The notes: generated from the letters alone by a model not told the origin. A stretch of 64,000 nucleotides of DNA from Daejeonella sp. H1SJ63 (GCF_029360775.1 NZ_JARKMZ010000025.1:27027-91026), one strand, 5' to 3'; numbered from the stretch's first letter, positions 8,944 to 16,928 are shown. Program-made: numbers and translations.

Positions 8944-9639
8944 CTAACTTACCAGCAGCTTATAGCCTTTTCCATGTACATTGATAATCTCCACTTTCGG
9001 ATCTTCTTTCAGATATTTCCTCAACTTACTCAGAAAAACATCCATACTACGTCCGTTAAAATAGTTATCATCATGCCAGATCGTGATCAGGGCTTCCTCG
9101 CGGGTTAGTACTTCATTCTTTTTTAAGCATAAAAGCCTCAAAAGTTCAGCCTCTTTGGTAGAAACCTTTTGCTGAGAATTTTCGTTAATAATTAACTGTG
9201 CAGTATAATCAAATTTATACTTCCCGATTTCAAATTTTGCAGGCTGATCTGAGGCTTCAGTTTTGCCCGGATCTGAAACACGCTTAAACAAGGCATTAAT
9301 TCTTAACAGGAGTTCCTCAATTCGAAATGGCTTTGTGATATAATCATCCCCTCCAAGATTATAGGCTTCGGCCTTATCCTCGATCATTGCCTTTGCCGTT
9401 GCAAAAATAATCGGCACATCTGGATTAAACTTACGAATCTCCTTAGCCAGTGTGAATCCATCCTTGCGCGGCATCATCACATCAAAAATGCACATATCAA
9501 AATGATCCTTGTTAAATGCCCTCAGCGCCTCTTCCCCATCCTGACATAAAACAACATTAAACTTACCTTTAAGCTGCAGGTAATCCTGCAATAACATCCC
9601 CAGATTCGGATCGTCTTCGGCTAATAATATTTTTTTCAT
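8944..9639 (-). CDS. OmpR-family response regulator
   Basis: Receiver domain plus winged-helix DNA-binding domain, 231 residues from the second Met (MKKILLAEDDPNLG). An upstream in-frame ATG at 9669 would add ten residues that are not typical of receivers. Acidic pocket D9/D10, phospho-acceptor D53 (CIFDVMMPRKDG), and K in YITKPF. The C-terminal half has the OmpR recognition region (STKEAELLRLLC, RSMDVFLSKLRKYL, VHGKGYKL). It follows the kinase gene by 37 bp on the same strand and should be its partner. Confidence 0.9.
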   Translation of the reverse strand: MKKILLAEDDPNLGMLLQDYLQLKGKFNVVLCQDGEEALRAFNKDHFDMCIFDVMMPRKDGFTLAKEIRKFNPDVPIIFATAKAMIEDKAEAYNLGGDDYITKPFRIEELLLRINALFKRVSDPGKTEASDQPAKFEIGKYKFDYTAQLIINENSQQKVSTKEAELLRLLCLKKNEVLTREEALITIWHDDNYFNGRSMDVFLSKLRKYLKEDPKVEIINVHGKGYKLLVS

Positions 9640-9676
9640 ATCAGTAATCTCAAATAGGGGAAATACCATTTTAAAT

Positions 9677-11497
9677 TTATGAATTCAAGTCAAGCGGCAA
9701 ACTGATTTCAAATTCTGAACCCTGATCTTTTTCACTTTTAACCCGGATATTCCCATTCAGGCGCTTTACGATATTATTTACGTAGCTCAGTCCAAGGCCA
9801 AACCCCTTTACATCATGCAAATTACCTGTTGGGATACGATAAAACTGGTCAAATATTTTTGAAAGCTGATCACGGCTCATTCCAATACCCTTGTCAGCCA
9901 CTTTTATGATCAGATTCTTTCCTGAATTGAGGGTACTTAATTTAATCTGAGGGTTTTCGGGGCTGTATTTATTTGCGTTGTCGAGCAGATTAAAGATCAC
10001 ATTTGAAAGATGCAGCTCATCACCGATAACAACAGACTTTTCAGCCTTCAGTTCCAGTTCAATACTGGCATTGCGCTTCTGAAGCTGCAGCGACATGCTA
10101 TCTACAATTGCGGCCAGAAGATCATTCATATTTACTTCCTTATGCTCGAGCTTAAGATCCCCCTTTTCAATTCTGGCAATGTTCAGCACCCTTTCAATAT
10201 GATTCCCCAAACGAACATTCTCATCATAAATGATGGTAGCCAAACGGTCAATACGGCTCTTATCTGAGCTAAGGTCAGGATCTTTCAGGGCCTCACTGGC
10301 AATCATAATCGTTGCAACAGGAGTTTTAAACTCATGAGTCATATTATTGATAAAATCAGTCTTCATCTCCGATATCTTTTTCTGTCTCAGGATGGAATGA
10401 ATGGTATAACCAAAGCTGAAAATCAGGATAAGCAATAAACCACCTGATAAGCCCATCATTGCCGTAAGATTAGAAAGGATAATATTATTTTTATCAGGGA
10501 AGGTGATCGTCAGCAAACCTGAATCCCTGATCATATCTTTTGGGAAAAGCGGGGTTTCATAACTGTTATCCGGTAAAAACTCTGTACGGTTTGATGCCCT
10601 GGTAAATATTACGGAATCCCTTTTTGCAGAAGTAAGCCTGAATTCAAAATCGCTGAAGATAGATAAATTCCTGAATTCCGCTCTAAGCATGGAGTCAAGG
10701 GTTTGGGGATGAACCCTCTTGTTTAAAGGCAGATTTACTTCACGATATTCCTTATAAAGATCCTTAAAAACATCCTCTTTATTACTTTGTCCTTCGGCAA
10801 AATACTGTTTAACTTTCAGTACCTTTTCCTCCTTTTCCGGATCAGGAGGGGTTTGATGTACAAAAGCTTTGATTTTAGGTCTTGGAACCGTTCTCAGAAA
10901 TGCCCCCTCAACCGGATCAATAACAATATACTGGGTAACTGAATCAGACCGTGCCCCAACTTCTGCGTTAAGATGAGGCAGACGGTTTAAGGCTCTGGTT
11001 ACTGTGCGACGGGTTTGCTCATGAATGCGGCCAAAATCATCTTCAAACTGCATCACATCTACCTGAAAATTATACTCAATATCTTTCAGATCAGCAGGAG
11101 TTATTGCATCATTAAAAGAAAATACATTGGGATATCTGGCTCTGATCAGACTATCCCTGATCTTAAATATACTGTCGGCTTTTCTCTGCTCATTTGCAAG
11201 GTAATAGGCATCAGAAAATTTTTTCTTTTTCAGGATGGGGAGAGAGACCGGTGCTGAAGCCGGAGGGGCCGGAGGAGCGGGTACAGAAACAAATTCTGCC
11301 TTTTTCTCCAGAAATGTATTGGCATCTTTCTTTGCCAGCCGTTCCACAACATTATTCATCGCCTCATGTACAGACTGATCAAACAGTTTTGACTGAAGCT
11401 GATAACTCTGTCTGAAAAAATACCATTGCATAGCCATCACACCTAATAGTGCAATAGTCATTAATCCAATAATCAAGCTGATACTTTTTCTTTTCAC
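9677..11497 (-). CDS. Membrane sensor histidine kinase with large periplasmic domain
   Basis: 606 residues, GTG start. Helix at about 7-27, a periplasmic region of roughly 310 residues containing a Pro/Ala run (about 70-85), a second helix at about 343-365, then HisKA (H in NNMTHEFKTPVATI) and a complete HATPase_c domain (NLLDNANKYSP, DKGIGMSRDQL, GFGLGLSYV). There is no HAMP domain between the helix and HisKA. The periplasmic domain is not one I recognise. The gene is divergent from the secreted protein at 11801, a likely target or partner. The start is supported by a -7 box 7 nt upstream. Confidence 0.9.
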   Translation of the reverse strand: MKRKSISLIIGLMTIALLGVMAMQWYFFRQSYQLQSKLFDQSVHEAMNNVVERLAKKDANTFLEKKAEFVSVPAPPAPPASAPVSLPILKKKKFSDAYYLANEQRKADSIFKIRDSLIRARYPNVFSFNDAITPADLKDIEYNFQVDVMQFEDDFGRIHEQTRRTVTRALNRLPHLNAEVGARSDSVTQYIVIDPVEGAFLRTVPRPKIKAFVHQTPPDPEKEEKVLKVKQYFAEGQSNKEDVFKDLYKEYREVNLPLNKRVHPQTLDSMLRAEFRNLSIFSDFEFRLTSAKRDSVIFTRASNRTEFLPDNSYETPLFPKDMIRDSGLLTITFPDKNNIILSNLTAMMGLSGGLLLILIFSFGYTIHSILRQKKISEMKTDFINNMTHEFKTPVATIMIASEALKDPDLSSDKSRIDRLATIIYDENVRLGNHIERVLNIARIEKGDLKLEHKEVNMNDLLAAIVDSMSLQLQKRNASIELELKAEKSVVIGDELHLSNVIFNLLDNANKYSPENPQIKLSTLNSGKNLIIKVADKGIGMSRDQLSKIFDQFYRIPTGNLHDVKGFGLGLSYVNNIVKRLNGNIRVKSEKDQGSEFEISLPLDLNS

Positions 11498-11504
11498 GAC
11501 AATA

Positions 11505-11512
11505 CAAAAGTA
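11505..11512 (-). promoter_or_regulatory. -7 box TACTTTTG with TTG -33 for the kinase operon
   Basis: On the minus strand TACTTTTG is preceded by TTG (as TTGACA) at 17 bp, the best promoter match in the window. It ends 7 nt before the GTG start at 11497, implying a very short leader for the kinase-regulator operon. Confidence 0.75.
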
Positions 11513-11587
11513 CGTAACACTCTCTATGTCAATTTAGTTTTAACATATTTTAACAAAGCATTAACAAAATCGCATTAGCAGACCCCT

Positions 11588-11595
11588 TATTTTTG
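11588..11595 (+). promoter_or_regulatory. Candidate -7 box TATTTTTG for the 11801 gene
   Basis: Exact TAnnTTTG match on the plus strand, about 205 bp before the ATG at 11801. I see no TTG at the usual distance upstream, so confidence is moderate. Confidence 0.45.
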
Positions 11596-11684
11596 TTTCA
11601 GGCTAAAAAATAAATTAAAAATACGCTTTGATTCAGAGATAATTCCGGATCGGGATACCGATAATTTTTAAGTATAAACCTTTA

Positions 11685-11730
11685 GAAACCACCATGATTT
11701 TGCCAAAACCCGCAGGGATATGGTTATTAA
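11685..11730 (+). repeat. Leader repeat, copy A (second copy at 55537)
   Basis: Begins GAAACCACCATGATTTTGCC and continues to TATGGTTATTAA. It matches 55537-55583 with a few substitutions. In both places it lies just upstream of a start codon and is followed by an A-rich run ending AAACAGATGAAAA. In copy A about 50 bp (palindromic repeat) interrupts the similarity. Confidence 0.65.
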
Positions 11731-11770
11731 ATCATGATCGCCATGCCTGCGGCAGGCAGGTAGGTAGGTT
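11731..11770 (+). repeat. REP-like palindromic element, copy A
   Basis: ATCATGATCGCCATGCC followed by the near-palindrome CCTGCGGCAGGCAGG and TAGGTAGG. The first 17 bases occur again in the reverse complement of 37985-38003. GC content is well above the flanks. It resembles the short palindromic interspersed repeats common between genes in Bacteroidota. Confidence 0.6.
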
Positions 11771-11800
11771 CATCATCTTTAAAAAACAAATAATAAACAG

Positions 11801-12790
11801 ATGAAAAAGTATATGTTAAACCCTCACCTCATGCTGATGAGCTTTTTTGTTCTCGTTCTTGCCGGTTCAAGCTCCACAGTAAAAGCACAGGACGAAAAAA
11901 AAATCGTCCGCAGTATAATTATTTCTGATGGAGATACCATTATCAACGGGAAGAAAATAAGTGAAGCTACCCGCGAAGAGCGCATAAAGCTTAAGAAAGA
12001 ATTAAAAGAAATGGAAGATGGCATCCATGAGCATGCAAAACACGATAAGAAGGTAATAATAAAACGAAAAACCCCGGCTGATGAACCTGCCATAGCAAGG
12101 AATAACGATCATATGCACGAATTCAGATTTGAATTTGATGATAAAATGCCAGGAGGGAAACATTTATTCAGATTTGACTCAGACAGCATAATGTTAGGTA
12201 TGAATCCGGATTCGATCATGAAGACATTACGTTTTAAATTAAACGGACTCGACAGTAATCTGAGAAATCGAATCATTACCATGCATAGGGACTTTGATAT
12301 TGAAGGTCCGCAAATGTTTGTTACACCACGAACCCCGCGTCCTCCAATGCCTCCTGATGCTCCGGGTTTCTTTGAGCGTGGGCCACATTCCGGCATGGCA
12401 GACAAAAAAAACTCTTCTTCCTTCAATTATAATTATGTAGATAAAGACGGTATTCCAAGCCGCATGAGTATTCGCATCAGTGATGCCGAAAAAGAAAAAC
12501 TAAAAGCCATAACAGGTTCAGAGAATACATCAGTTGATCTGGATGTAAAGGATCTTACATTATTTCCGAATTTTTCAAACGGCAAAGCCGGATTATCATT
12601 TAACCTGGATGGGCGCGGCACAACTAAAATAAAGATACTGAATTCAGACATGAAGGCTATTTTTACCGACGAGCAAGCCTCTTTTCAGGGGAATTATATG
12701 AAGCAAATTTCCTTACCTCAGAATGGGGTTTACTATATCACAATCAGTCAAAACTCAAAATGGTTTGTGAGGAAACTGATTAAAAACTAA
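11801..12790 (+). CDS. Secreted protein with T9SS-like C-terminal sorting domain
   Basis: 329 residues with an N-terminal signal peptide (about 1-30, ending STVKAQ). The middle is rich in charged residues and Met, with a Pro-rich stretch (TPRTPRPPMPPDAPG, about 173-187) and no domain I recognise. The last 75 residues have the pattern of a type IX secretion sorting domain: LSFNLDGRGTTKIKILNSDM, then ISLPQNGVYYITISQ and the basic end KWFVRKLIKN. It is divergent from a two-component operon and may be regulated by it. It ends in a strong terminator. Function unknown. Confidence 0.7.
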   Translation: MKKYMLNPHLMLMSFFVLVLAGSSSTVKAQDEKKIVRSIIISDGDTIINGKKISEATREERIKLKKELKEMEDGIHEHAKHDKKVIIKRKTPADEPAIARNNDHMHEFRFEFDDKMPGGKHLFRFDSDSIMLGMNPDSIMKTLRFKLNGLDSNLRNRIITMHRDFDIEGPQMFVTPRTPRPPMPPDAPGFFERGPHSGMADKKNSSSFNYNYVDKDGIPSRMSIRISDAEKEKLKAITGSENTSVDLDVKDLTLFPNFSNGKAGLSFNLDGRGTTKIKILNSDMKAIFTDEQASFQGNYMKQISLPQNGVYYITISQNSKWFVRKLIKN

Positions 12791-12808
12791 TTGTGTTTTG
12801 TTAGAAAG

Positions 12809-12852
12809 CAGAAAGCCCCGCCCATAAATGGGATCGGGGCTTCTGTTTTTTT
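12809..12852 (+). terminator. Rho-independent terminator after the 11801 gene
   Basis: CAGAAAGCCCCG pairs with CGGGGCTTCTG, with an inner CCC/GGG pairing, followed by a run of nine T. It separates the secreted-protein gene from the sigma-factor locus. Confidence 0.88.
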
Positions 12853-12969
12853 TATTAGTTTTATTTATTACCGATTCAATAAGCTTCTTATTTATACAGG
12901 ACCTCAATGGTTTGGCCTGTTTAAAAGATTTTAATTTCTTGGAATACTTAATATGCAACTGAAAATAGG

Positions 12970-13572
12970 ATGAATATGCCGAATGACTTCTCAGATACAA
13001 CAGTAAGGATTAAAAACTGGGTAAGTTTGTATTCAGATACAATGTACACCTGGGCATATTACAAAACCGGGAATAAAGAAAGTGCCGAAGATCTGGTACA
13101 GGATACATTTCTGTCAGCCTGTCAGTCAATTCACGCTTTTGAAGGCCGAAGCGACCCTAAAACCTGGTTATTGGGGATCTTAAAAAATAAAATTGCCGAA
13201 CATTTCAGAAAAATTTATAGAAGTCCGGTATTAGCTGAGAATCCGGAAACTAAGCACAAGACTAACGAATGGCTTAATAATTTTTTCGATGAGGATGGAA
13301 GCTGGAATAAAGACCAGTGCCCGTCTGAATGGATAATGGAAAGTGAAAACCCTCTGGATAATGCAGAATTTCTAAGTGTTATGCAGGACTGTATGGGTAA
13401 ATTACCTCCAAACTGGAACGCTGCCATTCAATTAAAGTATCTGGAAGAAAGAAAGGGCGATCTTATTTGTCAGGAATTGCAGATAAGCCCGACTAATTTC
13501 TGGCAAATGTTACACAGAGCCAAACTGCAACTCAGGAGATGCCTGGAAATCCACTGGTTTAAAAAATTGTAA
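12970..13572 (+). CDS. ECF-type RNA polymerase sigma factor
   Basis: 200-residue sigma-70 family protein. Region 2 is seen at about 15-85 (YSDTMYTWAYYKTGNKESAE, DLVQDTFLSA, DPKTWLLGILKNKIAEHFRK) and region 4 at about 135-190 (LPPNWNAAIQLKYLEERKGD, then ISPTNFWQMLHRAKLQLRRC). A 45-residue acidic, Trp-rich linker (WLNNFFDEDGSWNKDQCPSE) lies between them. It resembles the Bacteroidota/proteobacterial group known as TIGR02943. The next gene, one base downstream of the stop, is a small zinc anti-sigma. MNM at the start allows initiation at either Met. It probably controls the downstream metal/RiPP genes. Confidence 0.88.
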   Translation: MNMPNDFSDTTVRIKNWVSLYSDTMYTWAYYKTGNKESAEDLVQDTFLSACQSIHAFEGRSDPKTWLLGILKNKIAEHFRKIYRSPVLAENPETKHKTNEWLNNFFDEDGSWNKDQCPSEWIMESENPLDNAEFLSVMQDCMGKLPPNWNAAIQLKYLEERKGDLICQELQISPTNFWQMLHRAKLQLRRCLEIHWFKKL

Positions 13573-13573
13573 G

Positions 13574-13831
13574 ATGATAAAGATAATACACCTGTTTATG
13601 CTTTCGTGTAAAAAAGCGACCGAACTAATTGAGAAAAAGTCTGTATTACCACTTTCATTAAAGGAAAAAATACAATTATATATGCACAAAAGTATGTGTG
13701 ATGCATGTACTGCCTATGAAAAACACAGTGAAAAAATTGATGAATTAATTCATAATCATATCCATTCGGAACACCGCGAAGTAATCCATAATAATGAGTT
13801 AAAGGAAAAAATAATCAGCAAACTGCCTTAA
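13574..13831 (+). CDS. Small zinc-binding anti-sigma factor
   Basis: 85 residues, or 77 from a second Met at 13598. It carries an HxxxCxxC motif (H38, C42, C45 in MHKSMCDACTAYEK) plus an early Cys in LSCKKATELIEKK, the arrangement of ZAS-type anti-sigma factors that hold an ECF sigma until zinc or thiol chemistry changes. No membrane helix is present, so it should be soluble. The start lies one base after the sigma stop, implying coupled translation. The His-rich C-terminus (HNHIHSEHREVIH) could add metal binding. Confidence 0.75.
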   Translation: MIKIIHLFMLSCKKATELIEKKSVLPLSLKEKIQLYMHKSMCDACTAYEKHSEKIDELIHNHIHSEHREVIHNNELKEKIISKLP

Positions 13832-13931
13832 GTGAGAAGCTATTGTAAACACTTTGAGTAAAGAACTGAATTTTACTGTAACGGATTGACATTTAAAATT
13901 TTCTTCGGACTGAAAGACAGCACAAATCAAA

Positions 13932-14540
13932 ATGAAACTAACACGCAACATCGACAAATTAGGAACAGGCGGACTTTTCCTGACCGCAATACTTTCACCC
14001 TGCTGTTTTCCTCTATTTGCATTTGCAGGTTCAGCAATAGGGTTTGGCAGTGCCGAACTTTTTGGCATCTGGACAATATGGATTTTTCAGGCTATGGTTT
14101 TAATTACAATTGGCGGACTTTACATTTCGTATCGCAGGCACCGTGGTATAAATCCATTAATACTTGCTATTCTGAGCGGACTTCTGATTTTTTACGCTTA
14201 TCACTTTGATAACACAGACTATTGGACCTACTATCTTTACGCAGGTATGTTTGGCCTTCTCATCGCAACAATCCAGAATTACAGACGAAATAAAATGCAG
14301 GGAACCTGTGATACTTGTACGACTTATAATGGCAAACCCGTTGAGTTACAATCAACACTGACTTGTCCGGACTGCGGGCATAAAAAAACTGAAATAATGC
14401 CGACAGATTCCTGTGTATATTTTTATGAATGTGAACAATGTAAAACACAACTTAAACCATTACAAGGTGACTGCTGTGTTTATTGTAGTTACGGATCCGT
14501 TAAATGCCCTCCTATTCAGACAGGAGAAAATTGCTGCTGA
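13932..14540 (+). CDS. MerC-type metal transporter fused to GDCCVxC domain
   Basis: 202 residues in two parts. Residues 1-118 are a MerC-like membrane domain with four helices and the metal-binding pair C24-C25 in LSPCCFPLFAFAG. Residues 120-202 form a Cys-rich cytosolic tail: CDTC (126-129), CPDC (145-148), CEQC (167-170), then the signature GDCCVYCSYGSVKCPP (179-194) and a final CC. The tail matches the small stand-alone GDCCVxC proteins of Bacteroidota. Such a fusion could pass imported or captured metal straight to the cytosolic domain. MerC is named for mercury uptake, but here copper or another soft metal is as likely given the neighbouring RiPP genes. Confidence 0.8.
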   Translation: MKLTRNIDKLGTGGLFLTAILSPCCFPLFAFAGSAIGFGSAELFGIWTIWIFQAMVLITIGGLYISYRRHRGINPLILAILSGLLIFYAYHFDNTDYWTYYLYAGMFGLLIATIQNYRRNKMQGTCDTCTTYNGKPVELQSTLTCPDCGHKKTEIMPTDSCVYFYECEQCKTQLKPLQGDCCVYCSYGSVKCPPIQTGENCC

Positions 14541-14945
14541 TTGGGCAGAATATCTGACCATTCGGGAAAAGGCAAATCAATCATTCTTATTCATATTTCA
14601 GAGTGGAGTGACTTGACCAGATTACGTTCTGATTTTTTTCATTTCATAATCAGCTGGGCAGGTAAAGGCAATGCACAATTTATTTTGTGACCAGACATTG
14701 TCAAATAGTCTGAACTTTCTTGCTTAAAATAAATATAGTTCTGTAAACAACAATCTCAGGATAGCGCAAAAAATCTTACGATTTCCAGAAACGGTAAAAA
14801 AACATAATCCAGCATTTCTTTTGTTCATTCACGGCAGCATTTTCCCACCCGCCAAAATATTTTTTTAATCTCTTGTCAGGTTTTTATAAATGCGGCAACT
14901 ATTCCTTTGTTAAATGAATTATCTCACAATTTTAAAATCAAAACA
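14541..14945 (+). other. 405-bp gap holding the leader of the precursor gene
   Basis: No convincing gene or RNA. AT-rich throughout. Near the right end are TTGTCAGG (14873-14880) and TTCCTTTG (14902-14909, one mismatch to TAnnTTTG), the only promoter-like pieces I see for the precursor gene; their spacing (26 bp) is too long for a standard primary-sigma promoter, so the neighbouring ECF sigma may be the one used. Confidence 0.4.
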
Positions 14946-15275
14946 ATGGAAAAGAAAAAAAGTATCCTGAACGGTTCATTAGTTGCAGGTGTTATCATCG
15001 CGGTATCAGGCTATAGTGCCAATGCCGCCGGAATGTTTAATTACTCTAACCTGGGTACAGGTGAAGAAATCAGAACCAATCTTTTGAATAAAGGAGAGGC
15101 CGGTAAAAGCTTTGAATTAAAGTGTGGCGAAAAAGGGAAAACCGAACCTGCAAAAAGAGGAAAAGATGGTAAATGCGGTGAAGGCAAGTGTGGTGATAAG
15201 AAAAAAGACACAAAAGCGCCGGACACTAAAACCGGTAAAGACGGCAAATGCGGTGCCACTAAAAAGGATATGTAA
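14946..15275 (+). CDS. hvfA: HvfA/bufferin-type RiPP metallophore precursor
   Basis: 109 residues starting MEKKKSILNGSL; an upstream TTG at 14907 is rejected. A signal peptide spans about 1-28 (SGYSANAAG cleavage region) and contains no Cys. The mature part begins with a conserved-looking FNYSNLGTGEEIRTNLL and ends in a Lys/Gly-rich tail with exactly four Cys, each followed by Gly: LKC60G, GKC77G, GKC82G, GKC102G. EGKCG/DGKCG repeats are the known modification sites of HvfA/bufferin peptides, where an MNIO enzyme converts Cys into oxazolone/thioamide or thiooxazole groups that bind copper. The maturase and partner genes follow directly. Metal specificity is not readable here. Confidence 0.82.
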   Translation: MEKKKSILNGSLVAGVIIAVSGYSANAAGMFNYSNLGTGEEIRTNLLNKGEAGKSFELKCGEKGKTEPAKRGKDGKCGEGKCGDKKKDTKAPDTKTGKDGKCGATKKDM

Positions 15276-15346
15276 TCCTTTGCTTCTAATTAAAGGGCAG
15301 GTGATTTGGTTTACCTGCCCTCATTTAAAACATTCAAAAAAATATC

Positions 15347-16177
15347 ATGGTAGGCATAGGTTACAGAAAAGATTTTGCGGAAGAGTTCTTACAAAGTAAT
15401 ATCCTGGATCCTTCATTTATTGAGGTAGCACCTGAAAACTGGATTGGTATAGGAGGCTTTTGGAAAAAACAATTTTTAAAGGTGTTGGAGAAATATCCCT
15501 TGTTCACGCACGGACTGTCATTATCCATTGGAAGTCCTGATGAACTTGATTTTGATTTTTTGCGAAAAGTGAAAGTTTTTTTGAATGAAACCAATTCGAA
15601 AATCTATTCAGAACACCTGAGCTATGCAAAATGCGATAATGCTCACTTATACGATTTACTTCCTATTCCTTTTACATACGATGCTGTAAAGCATGTTTCG
15701 AAACGTATTAAAACAGTTCAGGATTTACTGGAAAGAAAAATAGCGATTGAAATTGTGAGCTATTACACCCCGATTGCTCCTGAGTTAAAAGAGATAGAAT
15801 TCATAAACATGATTCTTGAGGAGGCAGACTGTGAGCTTCTGCTGGATGTAAATAATGTATATGTAAACAGTTTCAATCATCAATACGATGCCAAAGCATT
15901 TATTGACCAGCTTCCTATGGGTAGGGTAAGCTATATACACATGGCCGGACATGAAAAAGTATCCGATACCCTGATCATAGATACACACGGGGAAGCCATT
16001 ATTGACCCCGTTTATGATCTCTTCGAATACACGATGCATCAGTTAAAAAGAGATGTACCTGTTTTACTCGAAAGAGATTTTAATATCCCTGAATTACAGG
16101 AACTTCAAATTGAAATAAACAGGCTGAGCGCCATTAAACAATCGGCCTTAAAAATAAAAGATTATGCAACTGTCTGA
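15347..16177 (+). CDS. hvfB: DUF692 multinuclear iron oxidase, RiPP maturase (HvfB/BufB)
   Basis: 276-residue TIM-barrel protein of the DUF692/MNIO family, related to MbnB. The iron ligands can be placed: H55 (THGLSLSIG), E89/H90 region (YSEHLSY), E135 (IAIEIVSY), D167 and N169/N170 (LDVNNVYVN), H198 and H202 (HMAGH), D212 and H214 (DTHGEA) and E242 (LLERDFN). Family members use a multi-iron cluster to oxidise cysteine in a precursor peptide. The gene lies 71 bp after the precursor and overlaps the DUF2063 gene by 14 bp, the classical arrangement. All ligands are intact, so the enzyme should be active. Confidence 0.92.
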   Translation: MVGIGYRKDFAEEFLQSNILDPSFIEVAPENWIGIGGFWKKQFLKVLEKYPLFTHGLSLSIGSPDELDFDFLRKVKVFLNETNSKIYSEHLSYAKCDNAHLYDLLPIPFTYDAVKHVSKRIKTVQDLLERKIAIEIVSYYTPIAPELKEIEFINMILEEADCELLLDVNNVYVNSFNHQYDAKAFIDQLPMGRVSYIHMAGHEKVSDTLIIDTHGEAIIDPVYDLFEYTMHQLKRDVPVLLERDFNIPELQELQIEINRLSAIKQSALKIKDYATV

Positions 16178-16928
16178 ACCGACCTTTAAGCATCAGTCAA
16201 ACCTTGCGTCTTACTGCCGTACAGGCAAACTAAGCACCATACCCGGCATAATCAGGGAAAATGTACATCATTACCGCAGGCTGGTATATAATGTAGTAGA
16301 TGACATGCTTCAAAACGCCTATCCGATTACTCATGAACTATTGACAGCAAAAGAATGGGAAGGGGCGGTAAATAATTTTTTTACCAACCATCCCTGCCAA
16401 TCGCCCCAGGTATGGTATATGCCTAAGGAGTTTTACCAATTTCTTGCTGATACAAAACATCCATTACTGAAAAAGTACCCTTTTCTGGAAGAATTGCTCT
16501 GGTTTGAATGGGTAGAGGTAGAATTATTTATGATGGAAGATAAAATTGTTCAGGCAGATAAATCCGGCAATATTTTATCAGGAAGATTAGTACTGAACCC
16601 TGAACATCACTTACTTTCCTTTAACTACCCGGTGCATAATAAAAATGCCAAACTCATTAAGATTAGCGATAAAGGAAAGTATTATGTAATTGCTCATCGC
16701 AATACAGAAGGCGAAGTGATCTTTACCGATAGCTCTCCGGCATTAATCAGGATGATAGAGTATCTTTCAGAAAGCCCTCTATCAATAAAAGAACTTTTCA
16801 ATGAGTTTCAGCAGGAATACAATTTACTACTTTCAGATGAAGACCAGAAATCGATCATCCGGTTCTTTGAAAATGCTTATAAACAGCAATTAATTATAGG
16901 TTTCGGTAAGCAAAATGATTTGATATGA
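16164..16928 (+). CDS. hvfC: DUF2063 RiPP recognition/partner protein (HvfC/BufC)
   Basis: 254 residues. The N-terminal DUF2063 domain (about 8-100) shows FKHQSNLASYCRTG, YRRLVYNVVDDMLQNAYPIT and the short FFTNHPCQSPQ segment; the C-terminal half (about 110-250) is an RRE-like region ending in helices. In characterised HvfBC and BufBC pairs this protein binds the precursor and supports the MNIO enzyme. It overlaps the maturase by 14 bp and the DoxX gene by 4 bp (ATGA), showing tight co-translation. Confidence 0.9.
   Translation: MQLSEPTFKHQSNLASYCRTGKLSTIPGIIRENVHHYRRLVYNVVDDMLQNAYPITHELLTAKEWEGAVNNFFTNHPCQSPQVWYMPKEFYQFLADTKHPLLKKYPFLEELLWFEWVEVELFMMEDKIVQADKSGNILSGRLVLNPEHHLLSFNYPVHNKNAKLIKISDKGKYYVIAHRNTEGEVIFTDSSPALIRMIEYLSESPLSIKELFNEFQQEYNLLLSDEDQKSIIRFFENAYKQQLIIGFGKQNDLI

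Larger units (their letters stand above)
11498..11800. other. 303-bp divergent promoter region, kinase versus secreted protein
   Basis: No gene. From left to right it holds the minus-strand kinase promoter (11505-11512), a plus-strand -7 candidate TATTTTTG (11588-11595), a leader segment repeated at 55537 (11685-11730), and a palindromic dispersed repeat (11731-11770) inserted in that leader. The leader of the 11801 transcript would be about 200 nt. Confidence 0.6.

Noticed and set aside
12896-12920. ACAGGACC/GGCCTGT inverted repeat upstream of the ECF sigma as an operator
   Set aside because: Imperfect and single; it could equally be chance pairing, so it is not listed as a site.
13880-13931. 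ECF-type promoter upstream of the MerC fusion (GTAAC ... CGGAC)
   Set aside because: Spacing of about 23 bp does not fit usual ECF promoters, and no matching pair occurs before the precursor gene.
14907-14945. TTG start for the precursor peptide, adding 13 residues
   Set aside because: It would put polar residues in front of a clean signal peptide, and it overlaps the only promoter-like box; MEKKKSIL is a normal signal start.
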